Notes: generated from the sequence alone by a model not told the origin. DNA of 38,569 nucleotides from Candidatus Epulonipiscium sp. (GCA_012521395.1 JAAYML010000009.1:1-38569); one strand, 5' to 3'. Shown: positions 9,214 to 18,627, counted from the stretch's first letter. Numbers and translations are program-made.

Positions 9214-9676
9214 TATCATACTATATTTATCAATAATAAAATAAATATTGACACTTTAATAATTATTTCTGAAAGCATTCTTTGACAGTACCGTCAAGCA
9301 CTTTTGCTTTGAAGTATTAAAAATATTAAAAAAGCACTTACTGAATTTTACAGAGTTTTAATAGTTGGAGAGGAAATATATTTTTCCTTGAACATGATAA
9401 AAGTAATGATAAAAGTATTTCTTTATTGCAAAACATAATGAATCTAATATTTAAAGAGTTTCCTGCAACATAAACAGAGACATCGAAGCACTGATAAGAA
9501 AACAAAAATTTAAATTACAAAAATAAATAAGTTTTATCAGGAGGATACATTGCAGGTAATTGATTTTTTATATATGGATTTATGTAAAAAAGCAGGATAA
9601 AGAATGATTTTTTGAATTTAATCTTTTTACTTCTTAGCCCGCATTAAAACTACTTATGAGAAAGAAGGATTAATCC
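9214..9676 (+). other. Intergenic stretch with one possible micro-ORF
   Basis: About 460 bp of AT-rich DNA with no recognisable gene. Two TTGACA hexamers lie near 9247 and 9287 without good -10 partners. The only translation signal is AGGAGG (9539-9544) before a TTG at 9550, opening a 16-codon frame ending at 9600. It could be a leader peptide or the stump of a lost gene. Confidence 0.3.
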
Positions 9677-11227
9677 ATGAGCAGACGATATCTTTTTTTT
9701 ATTTTGGTTTTTTTTATATCCATTTTTATGGCAGGTTTTACGAATTACAATGAAGCAGATGAAAAAAATGAATTAACAATAATGATAGTCCCATTAGATG
9801 ACAGGCCAGTTAATACTGATTTTCCTAAAGCTATAGCAGATATTGCAAAAGTAGATATTTTACTGCCTCCCAATGAGATTTTAGGCGGACGTCATAAAAA
9901 AGCAGATATTGAATCAATAAAACAGTGGGCATTAGAAAATTCTAAATATGCAGATGCCTTTATTATATCTCTTACCATGACCAACCACGGAGGCTTAATT
10001 CATTCCCGTATGTTAGATAATGATAATTTTGTGATTGATTTAGATTGGCTCAGAGAATTAAACGACAAAAATCCCGGTAAAGAAATTTATGCCTTTGATA
10101 CGATTCAAAGACTTTCGGTTTCTGTAGACAATAAATACGAAAAAGAGCTTTATGATAATATTCAAAATTGGGCAAAAAACTATATGATAACGGACAGGAA
10201 TAAATTAAAAGCGTTAGAAGAAAAAATTCCGGGTGAACTGAAAAACAAATATCTTTATAGCCGTGCTGTTAATTTAAGTTTTAACCTTGAAGCCATTAAT
10301 CTGGTTCAAGAAGGCGTCATTGATTATTTGGTTTTATCACAAGATGATGCAGCCGAAAAGGGTATTCACTTATTAGATCAACAGCAAATAAAAAATAAAA
10401 TCCATGAACTGGGTGTTGAAGATAAAACTTCAATGATTATAGGAACAGACGAAGTTGAATTGAATTTACTAATGAGGCACATCTTAAAGCATTATAATTA
10501 TAGTCCCAAAGTATCAGTTCAATACATCAACGAAAATAAAAAGGGAATCATTCTTTCTTACGAAGACAGACCATTAGATAAGACGATTATCGAGCATATT
10601 GAACTTGCTGGTGCTTCTTATGTTTCTTATGCAACAAATAATGCGGATTTGTATTTGTTCGTTTATAATTCCATAGAAAATGAAACCATTACTCTGGACT
10701 TTATTAAAAAAATTAAAGAATATATAGAAAGTGGAAAAACAGTAGGGATTATTGATTTAAGTAATAATCTTTCTAAGAGTTCTGCTAATGATTTTGTCAG
10801 CCTGTTAAGAAAAAATATTAATTTATCAGACTTGGGCTCTTATAGTGCATGGAATACGGCTTCCAATGCTTCCGGGATATCTATTTCACATTTATTGGCT
10901 TATTGGCATTCAAAACGATTTTTGCTGGGAACAGAGCAATATCATCAAAAGTTTTTATATAATCGTTTTATGAATGATTATGTTTATAAAGTTAAAATTA
11001 AACCTGTTTTAGAAAGTTATTTAATTTCTACCGGTTCTGATGTTCATAATTTAGATGCTTCTTATGGAAAGAGTTATCTTGAAAGCTATATTACGGATCA
11101 TTTCATAAAGCTTCAAAGTGACTTCTTAATGGAATTTGATGATGTATATTGGGATAAAATTGCCATTAAAAAAGTTGAATTACCATGGGATAGACTTTTT
11201 GAAATCAGAATTGTCAATTATAATTAA
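9677..11227 (+). CDS. Secreted DUF4127 family protein
   Basis: A 516-residue protein with an N-terminal hydrophobic signal segment (about residues 4-21), so exported or lipid-facing. The IVPLDDRPVNTDFP motif near residue 37 is the clearest DUF4127 signature. Other family-like segments are LTMTNHGGLIHSR and VLSQDDAAEKGIH. Function is unknown; the many conserved Asp, His and Asn residues suggest an enzyme, but no catalytic site is established. RBS AGAAGGA precedes ATG 9677. The D-2-hydroxyacid dehydrogenase gene follows after 46 bp without a terminator, so the two are probably co-transcribed; no functional link is known. Confidence 0.82.
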   Translation: MSRRYLFFILVFFISIFMAGFTNYNEADEKNELTIMIVPLDDRPVNTDFPKAIADIAKVDILLPPNEILGGRHKKADIESIKQWALENSKYADAFIISLTMTNHGGLIHSRMLDNDNFVIDLDWLRELNDKNPGKEIYAFDTIQRLSVSVDNKYEKELYDNIQNWAKNYMITDRNKLKALEEKIPGELKNKYLYSRAVNLSFNLEAINLVQEGVIDYLVLSQDDAAEKGIHLLDQQQIKNKIHELGVEDKTSMIIGTDEVELNLLMRHILKHYNYSPKVSVQYINENKKGIILSYEDRPLDKTIIEHIELAGASYVSYATNNADLYLFVYNSIENETITLDFIKKIKEYIESGKTVGIIDLSNNLSKSSANDFVSLLRKNINLSDLGSYSAWNTASNASGISISHLLAYWHSKRFLLGTEQYHQKFLYNRFMNDYVYKVKIKPVLESYLISTGSDVHNLDASYGKSYLESYITDHFIKLQSDFLMEFDDVYWDKIAIKKVELPWDRLFEIRIVNYN

Positions 11228-11273
11228 TTTAAAAAATAAAGTAAAGTGCTTTATGATTTTAGGAGGGGATATG

Positions 11274-12308
11274 ATGAATAAGATATGCTTTTTTGACACA
11301 AAACCTTATGACAAGATGTATTTTGATTTATTAAAGGAAGCGTATGGTATAGAAATTGATTATTTTGAGCCCAAACTTGGTCCTAGAACAGCCTTTATGG
11401 CTAATGGCTATGAAGCGATTGTAGCTTTTGTAAATGATACAATTAACAAAGAAACCATAGAAACCCTTTATCAAAATGGTACAAGACTAATTGCCATGCG
11501 ATGTGCAGGTTATAATAATGTTGATTTTAAAGCAGCTTATGGTAAGATTCATGTTGTCCGGGTCCCGGCATATTCACCTTATGCAGTTGCAGAACATGCG
11601 ATGGCATTGTTACTGGCTTTAAATAGAAAAATTCATAAAGCTTATATAAGGACCAGGGATTTTAATTTTAGCTTAAATGGCCTGACTGGTTTTGATTTGC
11701 ACGGGAAAACAGTAGGTGTTATTGGAACGGGTAAAATAGGACGAGTATTTATGGATATTTGTAAAGGCTTCGGGATGAAAGTTATTGCATATGACCCATA
11801 TCCTTTAAAAGATTCTGATATTCATTATGTCTCCTTAGAAGAACTGTTTAAAGAATCCGATATCATTTCTCTTCATTGTCCATTAACTAAAGATACTTTC
11901 CATTTAATTAATGAAGAAACGATTAAAATGATGAAAAAAGGTGTCTATATAGTCAATACATCAAGGGGAGCCTTGATTGATAGTGAAGCTTTACTGGAAG
12001 GGCTAAAAAATGAGAAAATTGGTGGAGCCTGTCTGGATGTTTATGAAGAAGAATCTGAGCTTTTTTATGAAGATATGTCCTATGTGGTTATCCAAGATGA
12101 TGTTTTGGCAAGAATTTTATCCATGCCAAATGTTATCGTAACTTCCCATCAGGCCTTTTTAACCAAAGAAGCTTTACATAATATTGCCGAAACGACTTTA
12201 AAAAATTGCAGAGATTATTTTGATGATAAAGTACTGGAAAATGAAGTTTGCTATCGCTGTGGCAGAGGAGAAGTATGTTTAAGAAAAGAAAATAAAAGAT
12301 GTTTTTAA
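11274..12308 (+). CDS. D-2-hydroxyacid dehydrogenase (D-lactate dehydrogenase type)
   Basis: NAD-dependent reduction of a 2-oxoacid, probably pyruvate to D-lactate. The Rossmann motif GTGKIG is at 151-156. The catalytic triad falls at Arg231 (NTSRGALID), Glu260 and His292 (SHQAF), with exactly the spacing seen in D-LDH (29 and 32 residues). The LdhA/VanH group is indicated by the N-terminus (KICFFDTKPYDKMYF) and RCAGYNNVD. Two ATGs (11271, 11274) follow AGGAGG (11261-11266); the second has the better spacing. The protein is about ten residues longer than usual: after the normal NEV end comes a tail with four cysteines (CYRCGRGEVC...C). Immediately past the stop, in the same frame, lies an unrelated gene fragment, so the tail may be part of a rearrangement junction. 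Confidence 0.92.
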   Translation: MNKICFFDTKPYDKMYFDLLKEAYGIEIDYFEPKLGPRTAFMANGYEAIVAFVNDTINKETIETLYQNGTRLIAMRCAGYNNVDFKAAYGKIHVVRVPAYSPYAVAEHAMALLLALNRKIHKAYIRTRDFNFSLNGLTGFDLHGKTVGVIGTGKIGRVFMDICKGFGMKVIAYDPYPLKDSDIHYVSLEELFKESDIISLHCPLTKDTFHLINEETIKMMKKGVYIVNTSRGALIDSEALLEGLKNEKIGGACLDVYEEESELFYEDMSYVVIQDDVLARILSMPNVIVTSHQAFLTKEALHNIAETTLKNCRDYFDDKVLENEVCYRCGRGEVCLRKENKRCF

Positions 12309-12794
12309 TTTAAGCTGGATGTAGCCCCTGTTGTACAAAATCAAACAACTTTAATACCTTTAAGACATGTTTTTGAAGCTTTTGGCGCTTCTGTTCAATG
12401 GGACGGTGAAAGCCAAACCATTACTGCTGAAAAAGATGGTATTGTTATTTGGTTACAATTAAATAATAAGATAGCAAAAGTAGGAGATAAAGAAGTAGAA
12501 TTACTTGCAGCACCTATCGCAATTGATGGCAGGACATTAGTTCCATTAAAATTTGTTTCTGAATCTTTTGGAGCTGTAACTGATTGGGATCCCGAAACAA
12601 AGACCATAACAATTAATACAGAAGCTGAAGAAAGCAGTACTGAAGAAAGCACAGAAGAAAATGCAGAAGAAATTGTTGACGAAGAAGTTCAGGAAGAGCA
12701 AGAAGTAGCTGAAGAAGCTGAAACTGAAGAAACAGAAGAAACAGAAGAAACAGTTGAAGAAGCTGAAGAAAACGTTGAAGAAAAAACAGAATAA
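12309..12794 (+). pseudogene. 5'-less fragment of a copper-amine-oxidase-N-domain protein with acidic tail
   Basis: An open frame of 161 codons with no usable ATG, GTG or TTG near its start. It encodes the two halves of a copper amine oxidase N-terminal-like (stalk) domain: TTLIPLRHVFEAFGASVQWD and, 60 residues later, RTLVPLKFVSESFGAVTDWD. These cell-surface domains normally follow a signal peptide and a short VYVNGK-type strand, both missing here. The C-terminal 50 residues are almost all Glu, Thr, Val and Ala (EETEETEETVEE repeats). The frame begins in phase directly after the stop of the dehydrogenase, with no RBS or promoter. I infer that the 5' end was deleted. Readthrough of the upstream stop is the only way it could be translated as it stands. 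Confidence 0.8.
12709..12790 (+). repeat. GAA-rich microsatellite coding the Glu-Thr tail
   Basis: Imperfect repeats of GAAGAAACA and GAAGAAGCT units encode the acidic tail of the fragment. Slippage could vary its length. A minus-strand frame here is only the antisense of this repeat. Confidence 0.7.
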
Positions 12795-12856
12795 AATACA
12801 AAAATCTCTGTTTTAGATTCTTTATGCTATGCACAAAAATGTAATTATTTAATTAT

Positions 12857-12895
12857 TGGCTTAGGGATTATATTTCTCTAAGCCATTTATATTTT
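12857..12895 (+). terminator. Terminator after the amine-oxidase-like fragment
   Basis: An 11-bp stem (12857-12867 with 12875-12885, one G-U pair) with a 7-nt loop and an interrupted T tract. It probably ended the original gene and now ends the DUF4127/dehydrogenase unit. Confidence 0.75.
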
Positions 12896-13230
12896 CAGGA
12901 ATTCATAATATCATACACAAAATTTTTATAAAACCTGACACCTTTTTAAAGAATAAAGAAAAACTAAATGGTTTTCTGACTTCGTCGGATACCTTTGCAA
13001 ATCTCGAATAAATCTTAAATTTTTCTTTAACATTTATTATTTTGTCAATGCAGAAAACTATACAGTATTGTACTGAAAAGCTAGTATCAAAATTCTATAT
13101 CCATAATAAATTTTGTAAAACTTCTATGTTATAAAATTATTTTTTCTTAAGGCATGGTATAATAACATATAGTACAAAGATACTGATATATAACTGTTAT
13201 AAAATGAATATACTTTGAAAGGATGATAAA
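12896..13230 (+). promoter_or_regulatory. Intergenic region with extended -10 promoter of the M29 gene
   Basis: No gene is visible in these 335 bp. The best signal is TGG-TATAAT (13155-13163), an extended -10 about 70 bp before the aminopeptidase ATG; no good -35 is present. Confidence 0.5.
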
Positions 13231-14346
13231 ATGTACGATGACAGAATTAAAAAGCTGGCCAGAACTTTAGTAAGATATTCTGTAAATCTTCAAAAAGGGG
13301 AAAAAGTTTTAATCCAGGGAAACGGTTTAGAAGTTTCACTGGTTAATGCCATTATAAAAGAAGTATATGAAGTTGGGGGATATCCTTTTGTTCAACTGAA
13401 TGATCAAAGGATTTTAAGAGAATTATATATGAATACGACAAAAGAACATATGGAAGCCATGGCTAAATATGAAGCTGACAGAATGAAAGACATGGATGCT
13501 TTTATTGGTTTTACTTCTATCCGGAATGCTTCTGAATTGTCGGATGTTCCTTCTGAAAAAATGGATTTGTATTATAAGTATTTTTGGAAAACAGTGCATG
13601 TGGACATCCGGGTTCCAAAAACAAAATGGGTTGTGCTGCGTTATCCTTCTCCTGCTATGGCTCAAATGGCTGATATGAGTACAGAAGCTTTTGAGGATTT
13701 TTATTTTAATGTATGCAATTTGGATTATGCTAAAATGTCAAAGGCTATGGATGTACTGGTGGATTTAATGGAAAAAATGGACAAAGTCAGGATTGTTGGA
13801 AAGGGAACAGATTTAACTTTTTCAATTAAGGGTTTACCAGCTATTAAATGTGATGGAAAAATGAATATTCCAGATGGTGAAGTTTATACAGCCCCAGTGC
13901 GGGAGTCTGTTAATGGGATAATTAGCTATAATACACCTTCAATTTATCATGGTTTTACTTTTGAGAATATATCCTTTGAATTTAAAAATGGAAAAATTAT
14001 TCGTGCTACAGCCAATGATACGGAAAGAATAAATAAAATTCTGGATACTGATGAAGGAGCCAGATATATTGGTGAATTTGCCATCGGGCTTAATCCTTAT
14101 ATTACGAAACCTATGAAAGAAACCCTTTTTGATGAAAAAATAGCAGGCTCTATTCACTTTACACCTGGTAATGCTTATGATGATTGCTTTAACGGAAACA
14201 GATCTGCCGTTCATTGGGATTTAGTTCTTATTCAAAGACCTGAATACGGTGGCGGAGAAATATATTTTGACGATATTCTCATTAGAAAAGATGGTTTGTT
14301 TGTACTTCCTGAATTAAAAGTTTTGAATCCTGACTATTTAAAATAA
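13231..14346 (+). CDS. M29-family metallo-aminopeptidase
   Basis: A 371-residue cytosolic aminopeptidase of the AmpS/PepS/M29 family, removing N-terminal residues from peptides using two metal ions. Characteristic segments are the N-terminal LARTLVRYSVNLQKGEKVLI, the first metal-binding segment PDGEVYTAPVRESVNG, GEFAIGLNP, and HFTPGNAYDDCFNGNRSAVHWDL, holding the His/His/Asp ligands. The C-terminal ILIRKDGLFV is typical. Length is slightly below the usual 405-415 residues but no motif is missing. GAAAGGATG precedes ATG 13231. It appears monocistronic: it has its own extended -10 and a weak terminator. Confidence 0.9.
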   Translation: MYDDRIKKLARTLVRYSVNLQKGEKVLIQGNGLEVSLVNAIIKEVYEVGGYPFVQLNDQRILRELYMNTTKEHMEAMAKYEADRMKDMDAFIGFTSIRNASELSDVPSEKMDLYYKYFWKTVHVDIRVPKTKWVVLRYPSPAMAQMADMSTEAFEDFYFNVCNLDYAKMSKAMDVLVDLMEKMDKVRIVGKGTDLTFSIKGLPAIKCDGKMNIPDGEVYTAPVRESVNGIISYNTPSIYHGFTFENISFEFKNGKIIRATANDTERINKILDTDEGARYIGEFAIGLNPYITKPMKETLFDEKIAGSIHFTPGNAYDDCFNGNRSAVHWDLVLIQRPEYGGGEIYFDDILIRKDGLFVLPELKVLNPDYLK

Positions 14347-14378
14347 TAATGTATTTAAAGTGTTTATTTAATCATTTT

Positions 14379-14407
14379 GGGTGTTTTTTTCACCCTCTTA
14401 TTTTTTA
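14379..14407 (+). terminator. Weak terminator after the M29 gene
   Basis: GGGTG (14379-14383) / CACCC (14391-14395) with a 7-T loop, then a T-rich tract. The stem is short. Confidence 0.6.
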
Positions 14408-14434
14408 ACATACTTTAAAAATTTAACGTATAAT
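14405..14434 (+). promoter_or_regulatory. Promoter of the Yip1/MacAB-like operon
   Basis: TTAACA (14405-14410), 18 bp, TATAAT (14429-14434), 62 bp before the first gene. Confidence 0.6.
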
Positions 14435-14496
14435 ATGAAAGGTATATTGAAAATTTTGATTTTCGCAATTAATATAAAGCATGAAAGGAGTATTTT

Positions 14497-15231
14497 ATGG
14501 AAAATATTGCAATCAAGCAAGAAGTTGAAGTCACTGCCAGTAAACCGATGGGCATTTTTAAAAAAATACTTCAGATATTTATAAGTCCTTCTGAAGTACT
14601 CAATGATGTCATGGAACATCCTGGATTATTAATGCCTCTTTTGTATTCTTCAATTCTCATGTTTCTTAAGCAATTAATTACAATTCCTGTGCAAAGGATT
14701 AACCTTCAAAAACTGAATGATATCTATGCACAATATGGTATGCCTGTACAAACTGAAATAAGTACTGCACAATCTGTCATTTCAGCTGTATTATCTCCTG
14801 TTTTCTTAATTCTTTCGTGGTTATTTGTAAGTTTTGTATTGTGGGTATTGGTTAAAGTCTTTAAAGGTAAAAGCTCTTTTAAACAAATGCTTGCTTTATA
14901 TGCCCATGCTTTGATTATTTTAGTGACTGGATCACTGATTGCGGCACCGTTTAATCTGATTTTACAAACGGATATTGTTATATTTTCTCCTGTTGCCTTT
15001 ATTCCGAATCCAGATATAACAAGTTTTATCTATTTATTCTTTTCTAATCTGGAATTTTTCACAATATGGACGATGATTATTGTAGCTATGGGAATTAGTT
15101 TGTTTAATAATTTTTCTAAGAAAAAAGGGTTCATCATTGCTTTTTTGTATTTCTTTTCAGCTAAATTGTTAACTGCCCTTTATGGCTATTTTTCTTTTAA
15201 GCTTTTAAGTAACTTGAGTAGCTTTATGTAA
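14497..15231 (+). CDS. Yip1-family integral membrane protein
   Basis: A 244-residue membrane protein of the Yip1/YIPF domain type. A short cytosolic N-terminus leads into the conserved opening KKILQIFISPSEVLNDVMEHP, followed by about five hydrophobic spans (near 48-63, 95-120, 132-152, 178-205 and 215-235). Bacterial Yip1 proteins have no proven activity. It is the first gene of a four-gene unit with a membrane-fusion protein, ABC ATPase and FtsX-type permease (24 bp to the next gene), which suggests it assists or senses for that export system. RBS GAAAGGAG precedes ATG 14497. Confidence 0.8.
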   Translation: MENIAIKQEVEVTASKPMGIFKKILQIFISPSEVLNDVMEHPGLLMPLLYSSILMFLKQLITIPVQRINLQKLNDIYAQYGMPVQTEISTAQSVISAVLSPVFLILSWLFVSFVLWVLVKVFKGKSSFKQMLALYAHALIILVTGSLIAAPFNLILQTDIVIFSPVAFIPNPDITSFIYLFFSNLEFFTIWTMIIVAMGISLFNNFSKKKGFIIAFLYFFSAKLLTALYGYFSFKLLSNLSSFM

Positions 15232-15255
15232 TCAATAGAATAAGGGAGAGTATCC

Positions 15256-16710
15256 ATGAAGAATATGAGTGTAAAAAATAAAAAACTATTTATTGGAATA
15301 GGTATAGCAGCTTGTTTATTGATATTTATTATTGCTGCTGCAATAAATACATCTTCATCAGTAACTGCTTCCGGAGCTCCTAAAGGCGCGATTTCAGTTG
15401 CTGTTGAAGAAGCCAGAAAAGATTCCATTATATCAACGGTTAATGTTTCCGGAGTCGTTGAAGAAAAGGACTCGGAAATTGTATATGTAAATAGTTCCAT
15501 AAAAATTGATGATATTTTAGTTGAACCAGGCGATATGGTAAAAAAAGGACAAAAGATTATTGAATACGATTCCAATTCTTTAGCTGAAATTGAAATCCAA
15601 TTAAAAGAAGCAGAAATAGCCTTACAAAATGCAGAATTGACTTTAAGCGCTTTAACAGGGGCTGATAAGGGTGAAATTTTAAATGCCGAATCAGCCTATA
15701 CCATGGCTAAAAAAGCCCTTAATGATGCTGAAACATCTTTAAAGCAAGCGGAAAGTAACATTGAACAGCTCAGGCAAAAGGTTAAAGATGCTGAACAAAT
15801 GGTGGCTAATAATAAAATTTTGTTTAATCAGGGGGCAATTTCTAAATTAGAATTGGATCAATCCATTAATCAGTTAAATGAATTAAGAAGTCAGTTAGAA
15901 GCAGAAGAAATGAGAATCGCATCTGAAAAGTTAAATATAGAAAATGCAAGAAAGCAAAAAGCTTTAGCAGAATACAATCTTTCCACTACATATAACAAGT
16001 ATGCAGATTCTAAGAAAGAAAATGAAATAAAAATTCAACAGAACCAGGTAGAAGCAGCCAGAATGAGAGTGGAAGCTTTAAGGCTTAAAAGGGATGAACT
16101 TCTGGCTTCTATGGAAAGTCCTATGGATGGAACAGTTGTTGAGGTTTTTGCAGAATCGGGGACATGGGTTGCACAAAATTCTCCTGTATTAAAAATTGCA
16201 AATCTGGATAAGCTGATAGTCCGTGTTCAGGTATCTGAATATGATGCTCCTTCTATTAAACCAGGACAAAAGGTTACTTTTTCAGGAGATGCTATTAAAA
16301 AGGAAAAAATTGAAGGAAAGGTTATCCGAGTGTCACCTGTTGCTACGAACATCAATTTAGGAAGTTCTCAGGAAGTCATGGTTGAGGTTGAAATTGAAGT
16401 GACAAAGAATTCAGCTAATCTTAAACCTGGATATAGTGTGGATGCAGATATTATTACTGCAGAAATTAACGATGCAGTGGTCATTCCTTTATTAGCTGTT
16501 TTTGAAGAAAATGATGAGAACTTTGTCTATATCGTCAAAGAGGACTATACCGTGGAAAAACGTAAAATCGAAGTAGGAGCATATTCGGATTTGTATGTAG
16601 AAGTTAAAGGGGTTAAAGAAGGAGAAAAGGTGATTACCAATATTACTGCCCAGGTTCAGGAAGGAATAAAAGTAAAACCTATAGAAAATAAGGTAGAATC
16701 AGGTGAATGA
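15256..16710 (+). CDS. Membrane-fusion (periplasmic adaptor) protein of a MacAB-like exporter
   Basis: A 484-residue HlyD/MacA-type adaptor. One N-terminal membrane anchor (about 11-32) is followed by a lipoyl-like half (INDILVEPGDMVKKGQKI region near 90-115), a long alpha-hairpin coiled coil (about 115-290), the second lipoyl half (MESPMDGTVVEVFAESGTWV), a beta-barrel and a C-terminal membrane-proximal domain. In a single-membrane Firmicute such proteins stay anchored outside the cell and couple to the FtsX-type permease. It lies in an operon with the ABC ATPase and permease. The last codons overlap the possible GTG start of the next gene. Substrate unknown; antimicrobial peptides or lipids are common guesses for this family. 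Confidence 0.9.
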   Translation: MKNMSVKNKKLFIGIGIAACLLIFIIAAAINTSSSVTASGAPKGAISVAVEEARKDSIISTVNVSGVVEEKDSEIVYVNSSIKIDDILVEPGDMVKKGQKIIEYDSNSLAEIEIQLKEAEIALQNAELTLSALTGADKGEILNAESAYTMAKKALNDAETSLKQAESNIEQLRQKVKDAEQMVANNKILFNQGAISKLELDQSINQLNELRSQLEAEEMRIASEKLNIENARKQKALAEYNLSTTYNKYADSKKENEIKIQQNQVEAARMRVEALRLKRDELLASMESPMDGTVVEVFAESGTWVAQNSPVLKIANLDKLIVRVQVSEYDAPSIKPGQKVTFSGDAIKKEKIEGKVIRVSPVATNINLGSSQEVMVEVEIEVTKNSANLKPGYSVDADIITAEINDAVVIPLLAVFEENDENFVYIVKEDYTVEKRKIEVGAYSDLYVEVKGVKEGEKVITNITAQVQEGIKVKPIENKVESGE

Positions 16711-16711
16711 G

Positions 16712-17419
16712 ATGATAAAGGTTGAATCTCTTAACAAAATTTATGAAAATGGCAGAATTCAGGTTGCAGCCCTTAAAAATATTAATTTAACCGTATCTCA
16801 GGGAGAGTTCGTTGCTATTATGGGTGCTTCAGGCTCTGGAAAATCTACCCTGATGAATATTTTGGGTTGTTTAGATCGGGCAAATAGCGGTAAATATTTC
16901 TTAGAACAAGTGGATGTGTCTTCTTTAAATGATGATGAATTAGCAAAAATCAGAAATCTTAAGATTGGATTCGTATTCCAGGCGTTCAATCTTCTTCCCA
17001 AACTGACGGCATTAGAAAATGTAGAGTTACCAATGATTTATGCAGGGGCTAAGCATAAAGAACGCAGAGAAAAAGCTTTGGCTGCCCTGGATAAGGTTGG
17101 TTTGTCCGACAGGGTGCTTCATTTGCCTAATGAATTATCTGGCGGACAAAAACAGAGGGTTGCCATCGCCAGGGCATTAGTGAATTCTCCGTCCATTTTA
17201 CTGGCCGACGAACCTACCGGGAATTTAGACAGCAAATCGAGTGAGGAGATTATGGGTATTTTTCAAAAGTTAAACGATGAGGGTGTTACAATAGTCATGG
17301 TCACTCATGAACCTGAAATTGCTCATCATACAAAACGCATCGTTACTTTTAAGGATGGAGAAATCATAACAGATAAGTTTGTAGATAATCCCATCCGGGT
17401 TGGGGGGGATGCATTATGA
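16712..17419 (+). CDS. MacB/LolD-type ABC transporter ATPase
   Basis: ATPase subunit of a type VII (MacB-like) exporter, about 235 residues. Visible motifs are Walker A GASGSGKST, Q-loop FVFQAFNLLPKLTALENV, signature LSGGQKQRVAIARAL, Walker B LLADEPTGNLD and switch VTHEP. The TGNLD motif and LPKLTA segment place it in the LolD/MacB group. ATG 16712 is preferred, with AGGTGA just upstream; an in-frame GTG at 16703 would overlap the previous gene. Its stop overlaps the permease start by 4 bp (ATGA), indicating coupled translation. Confidence 0.93.
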   Translation: MIKVESLNKIYENGRIQVAALKNINLTVSQGEFVAIMGASGSGKSTLMNILGCLDRANSGKYFLEQVDVSSLNDDELAKIRNLKIGFVFQAFNLLPKLTALENVELPMIYAGAKHKERREKALAALDKVGLSDRVLHLPNELSGGQKQRVAIARALVNSPSILLADEPTGNLDSKSSEEIMGIFQKLNDEGVTIVMVTHEPEIAHHTKRIVTFKDGEIITDKFVDNPIRVGGDAL

Positions 17420-18627
17420 ATATTTTTGAAAGTTTAAAATCAGCTCTGAGAAATTTAATGTCCAATAAAATGCGTTCCTTTCTGACCATGCTTGGTATTA
17501 TTATTGGGATTGCTTCTGTTATTATGATTACTTCTATCGGGGCAGGAAGCAGAGCAGCCATTACATCTGAATTCGATAAATTAGGTGTTGGCTTGTTAAC
17601 AATTCAGATGAAAGGAAGCAATGATGCAAAATTAAGAGATTTTCTTACCTTGGATGATGTAGAATTAATCAAAAAACATCCTGAAGTAAAAAATGTGACT
17701 CCATATTTTGAGGCCTGGGGTGCATCGATAAAATTAAAAAATCCCAAGGAAGAAAAGAGCGGTTATATTATAGGAATTAATGAGGAATACAGGTTTATGG
17801 TTCCACCAGACTTACTATACGGACGTTTTATTATCGAGTCCGACTGTAAAGCAAAAAGTAAAGTCGTGGTTATTGATGAAGTCCTGGCTGAAAAGGTTTT
17901 TGGCCGGAAAGATGTTGTAGGTGAAACGATAACCGTTAGATTATGGCGGGGAAACTTAAAATTTACGGTCATTGGAGTTACAAAGAATTCCAATGCTGCT
18001 TTAGAAAGTATTATGGGGGCAGAAATGCCATCTGCTCTTTATATGCCTATTCAAACAGTTATGGATATTTATTTAGTAGATTATTTAGACTATATTTATG
18101 TTAGTGTTAAAGATCCAGAAAAAATAGACCAAACGGCCATCGAATTAAATAAGATGCTTGAAATGAAGCATAGGAATGAAGACGCCTATTATATTAGAAG
18201 TTTAATGGATGAGATAGAAATGATCAATCAAGTTTTAGGCTATATTACTGCATTTATTAGTTTTGTTGCGGGGATTTCTTTATTTGTTGGCGGAATTGGT
18301 GTTATGAATATTATGCTGGTGACGGTTACAGAAAGGACAAGAGAAATTGGGATTCGAAAATCTCTGGGTGCAAAGAATAAAGATATCAGGAAGCAATTCC
18401 TGATAGAAGCCGTTATTTTAACTGTCATTGGAGGAATAATAGGCATTATTGCAGGATTTTTAGGTGGTTCTTTGGTTGGTATGCTGATGGATGTAACCCC
18501 GAAGGTTTCTCTATTTTCAATTCTGGTTACTGTTGGTGTTTCAAGCCTGGTAGGTATTATAGCAGGTGTTTATCCTGCCAATAAGGCAGCTAAACTGGAT
18601 CCTATTGAGGCCTTAAGGTATGAATAG
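17416..18627 (+). CDS. MacB-like FtsX-domain ABC permease
   Basis: A 403-residue permease. The N-terminal amphipathic segment and first span (LRNLMSNKMRSFLTMLGIIIGIASVIMITSIG) are followed by a large MacB periplasmic core domain (about 50-275) and three C-terminal spans forming the FtsX domain, with GGIGVMNIMLVTVTERTREIGIRKSLGAK as signature. It works with the upstream ATPase and adaptor as a mechanotransmission exporter. A G-rich RBS (GGGGGG, 17402-17410) lies inside the ATPase gene. No terminator is obvious after it. Confidence 0.92.
   Translation: MNIFESLKSALRNLMSNKMRSFLTMLGIIIGIASVIMITSIGAGSRAAITSEFDKLGVGLLTIQMKGSNDAKLRDFLTLDDVELIKKHPEVKNVTPYFEAWGASIKLKNPKEEKSGYIIGINEEYRFMVPPDLLYGRFIIESDCKAKSKVVVIDEVLAEKVFGRKDVVGETITVRLWRGNLKFTVIGVTKNSNAALESIMGAEMPSALYMPIQTVMDIYLVDYLDYIYVSVKDPEKIDQTAIELNKMLEMKHRNEDAYYIRSLMDEIEMINQVLGYITAFISFVAGISLFVGGIGVMNIMLVTVTERTREIGIRKSLGAKNKDIRKQFLIEAVILTVIGGIIGIIAGFLGGSLVGMLMDVTPKVSLFSILVTVGVSSLVGIIAGVYPANKAAKLDPIEALRYE

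Noticed and set aside
12395-12834. Minus-strand open frames rich in Leu, Phe and Ser
   Set aside because: They are antisense reflections of the acidic GAA-rich tail and stalk domain; the plus-strand frame shows clear domain motifs.
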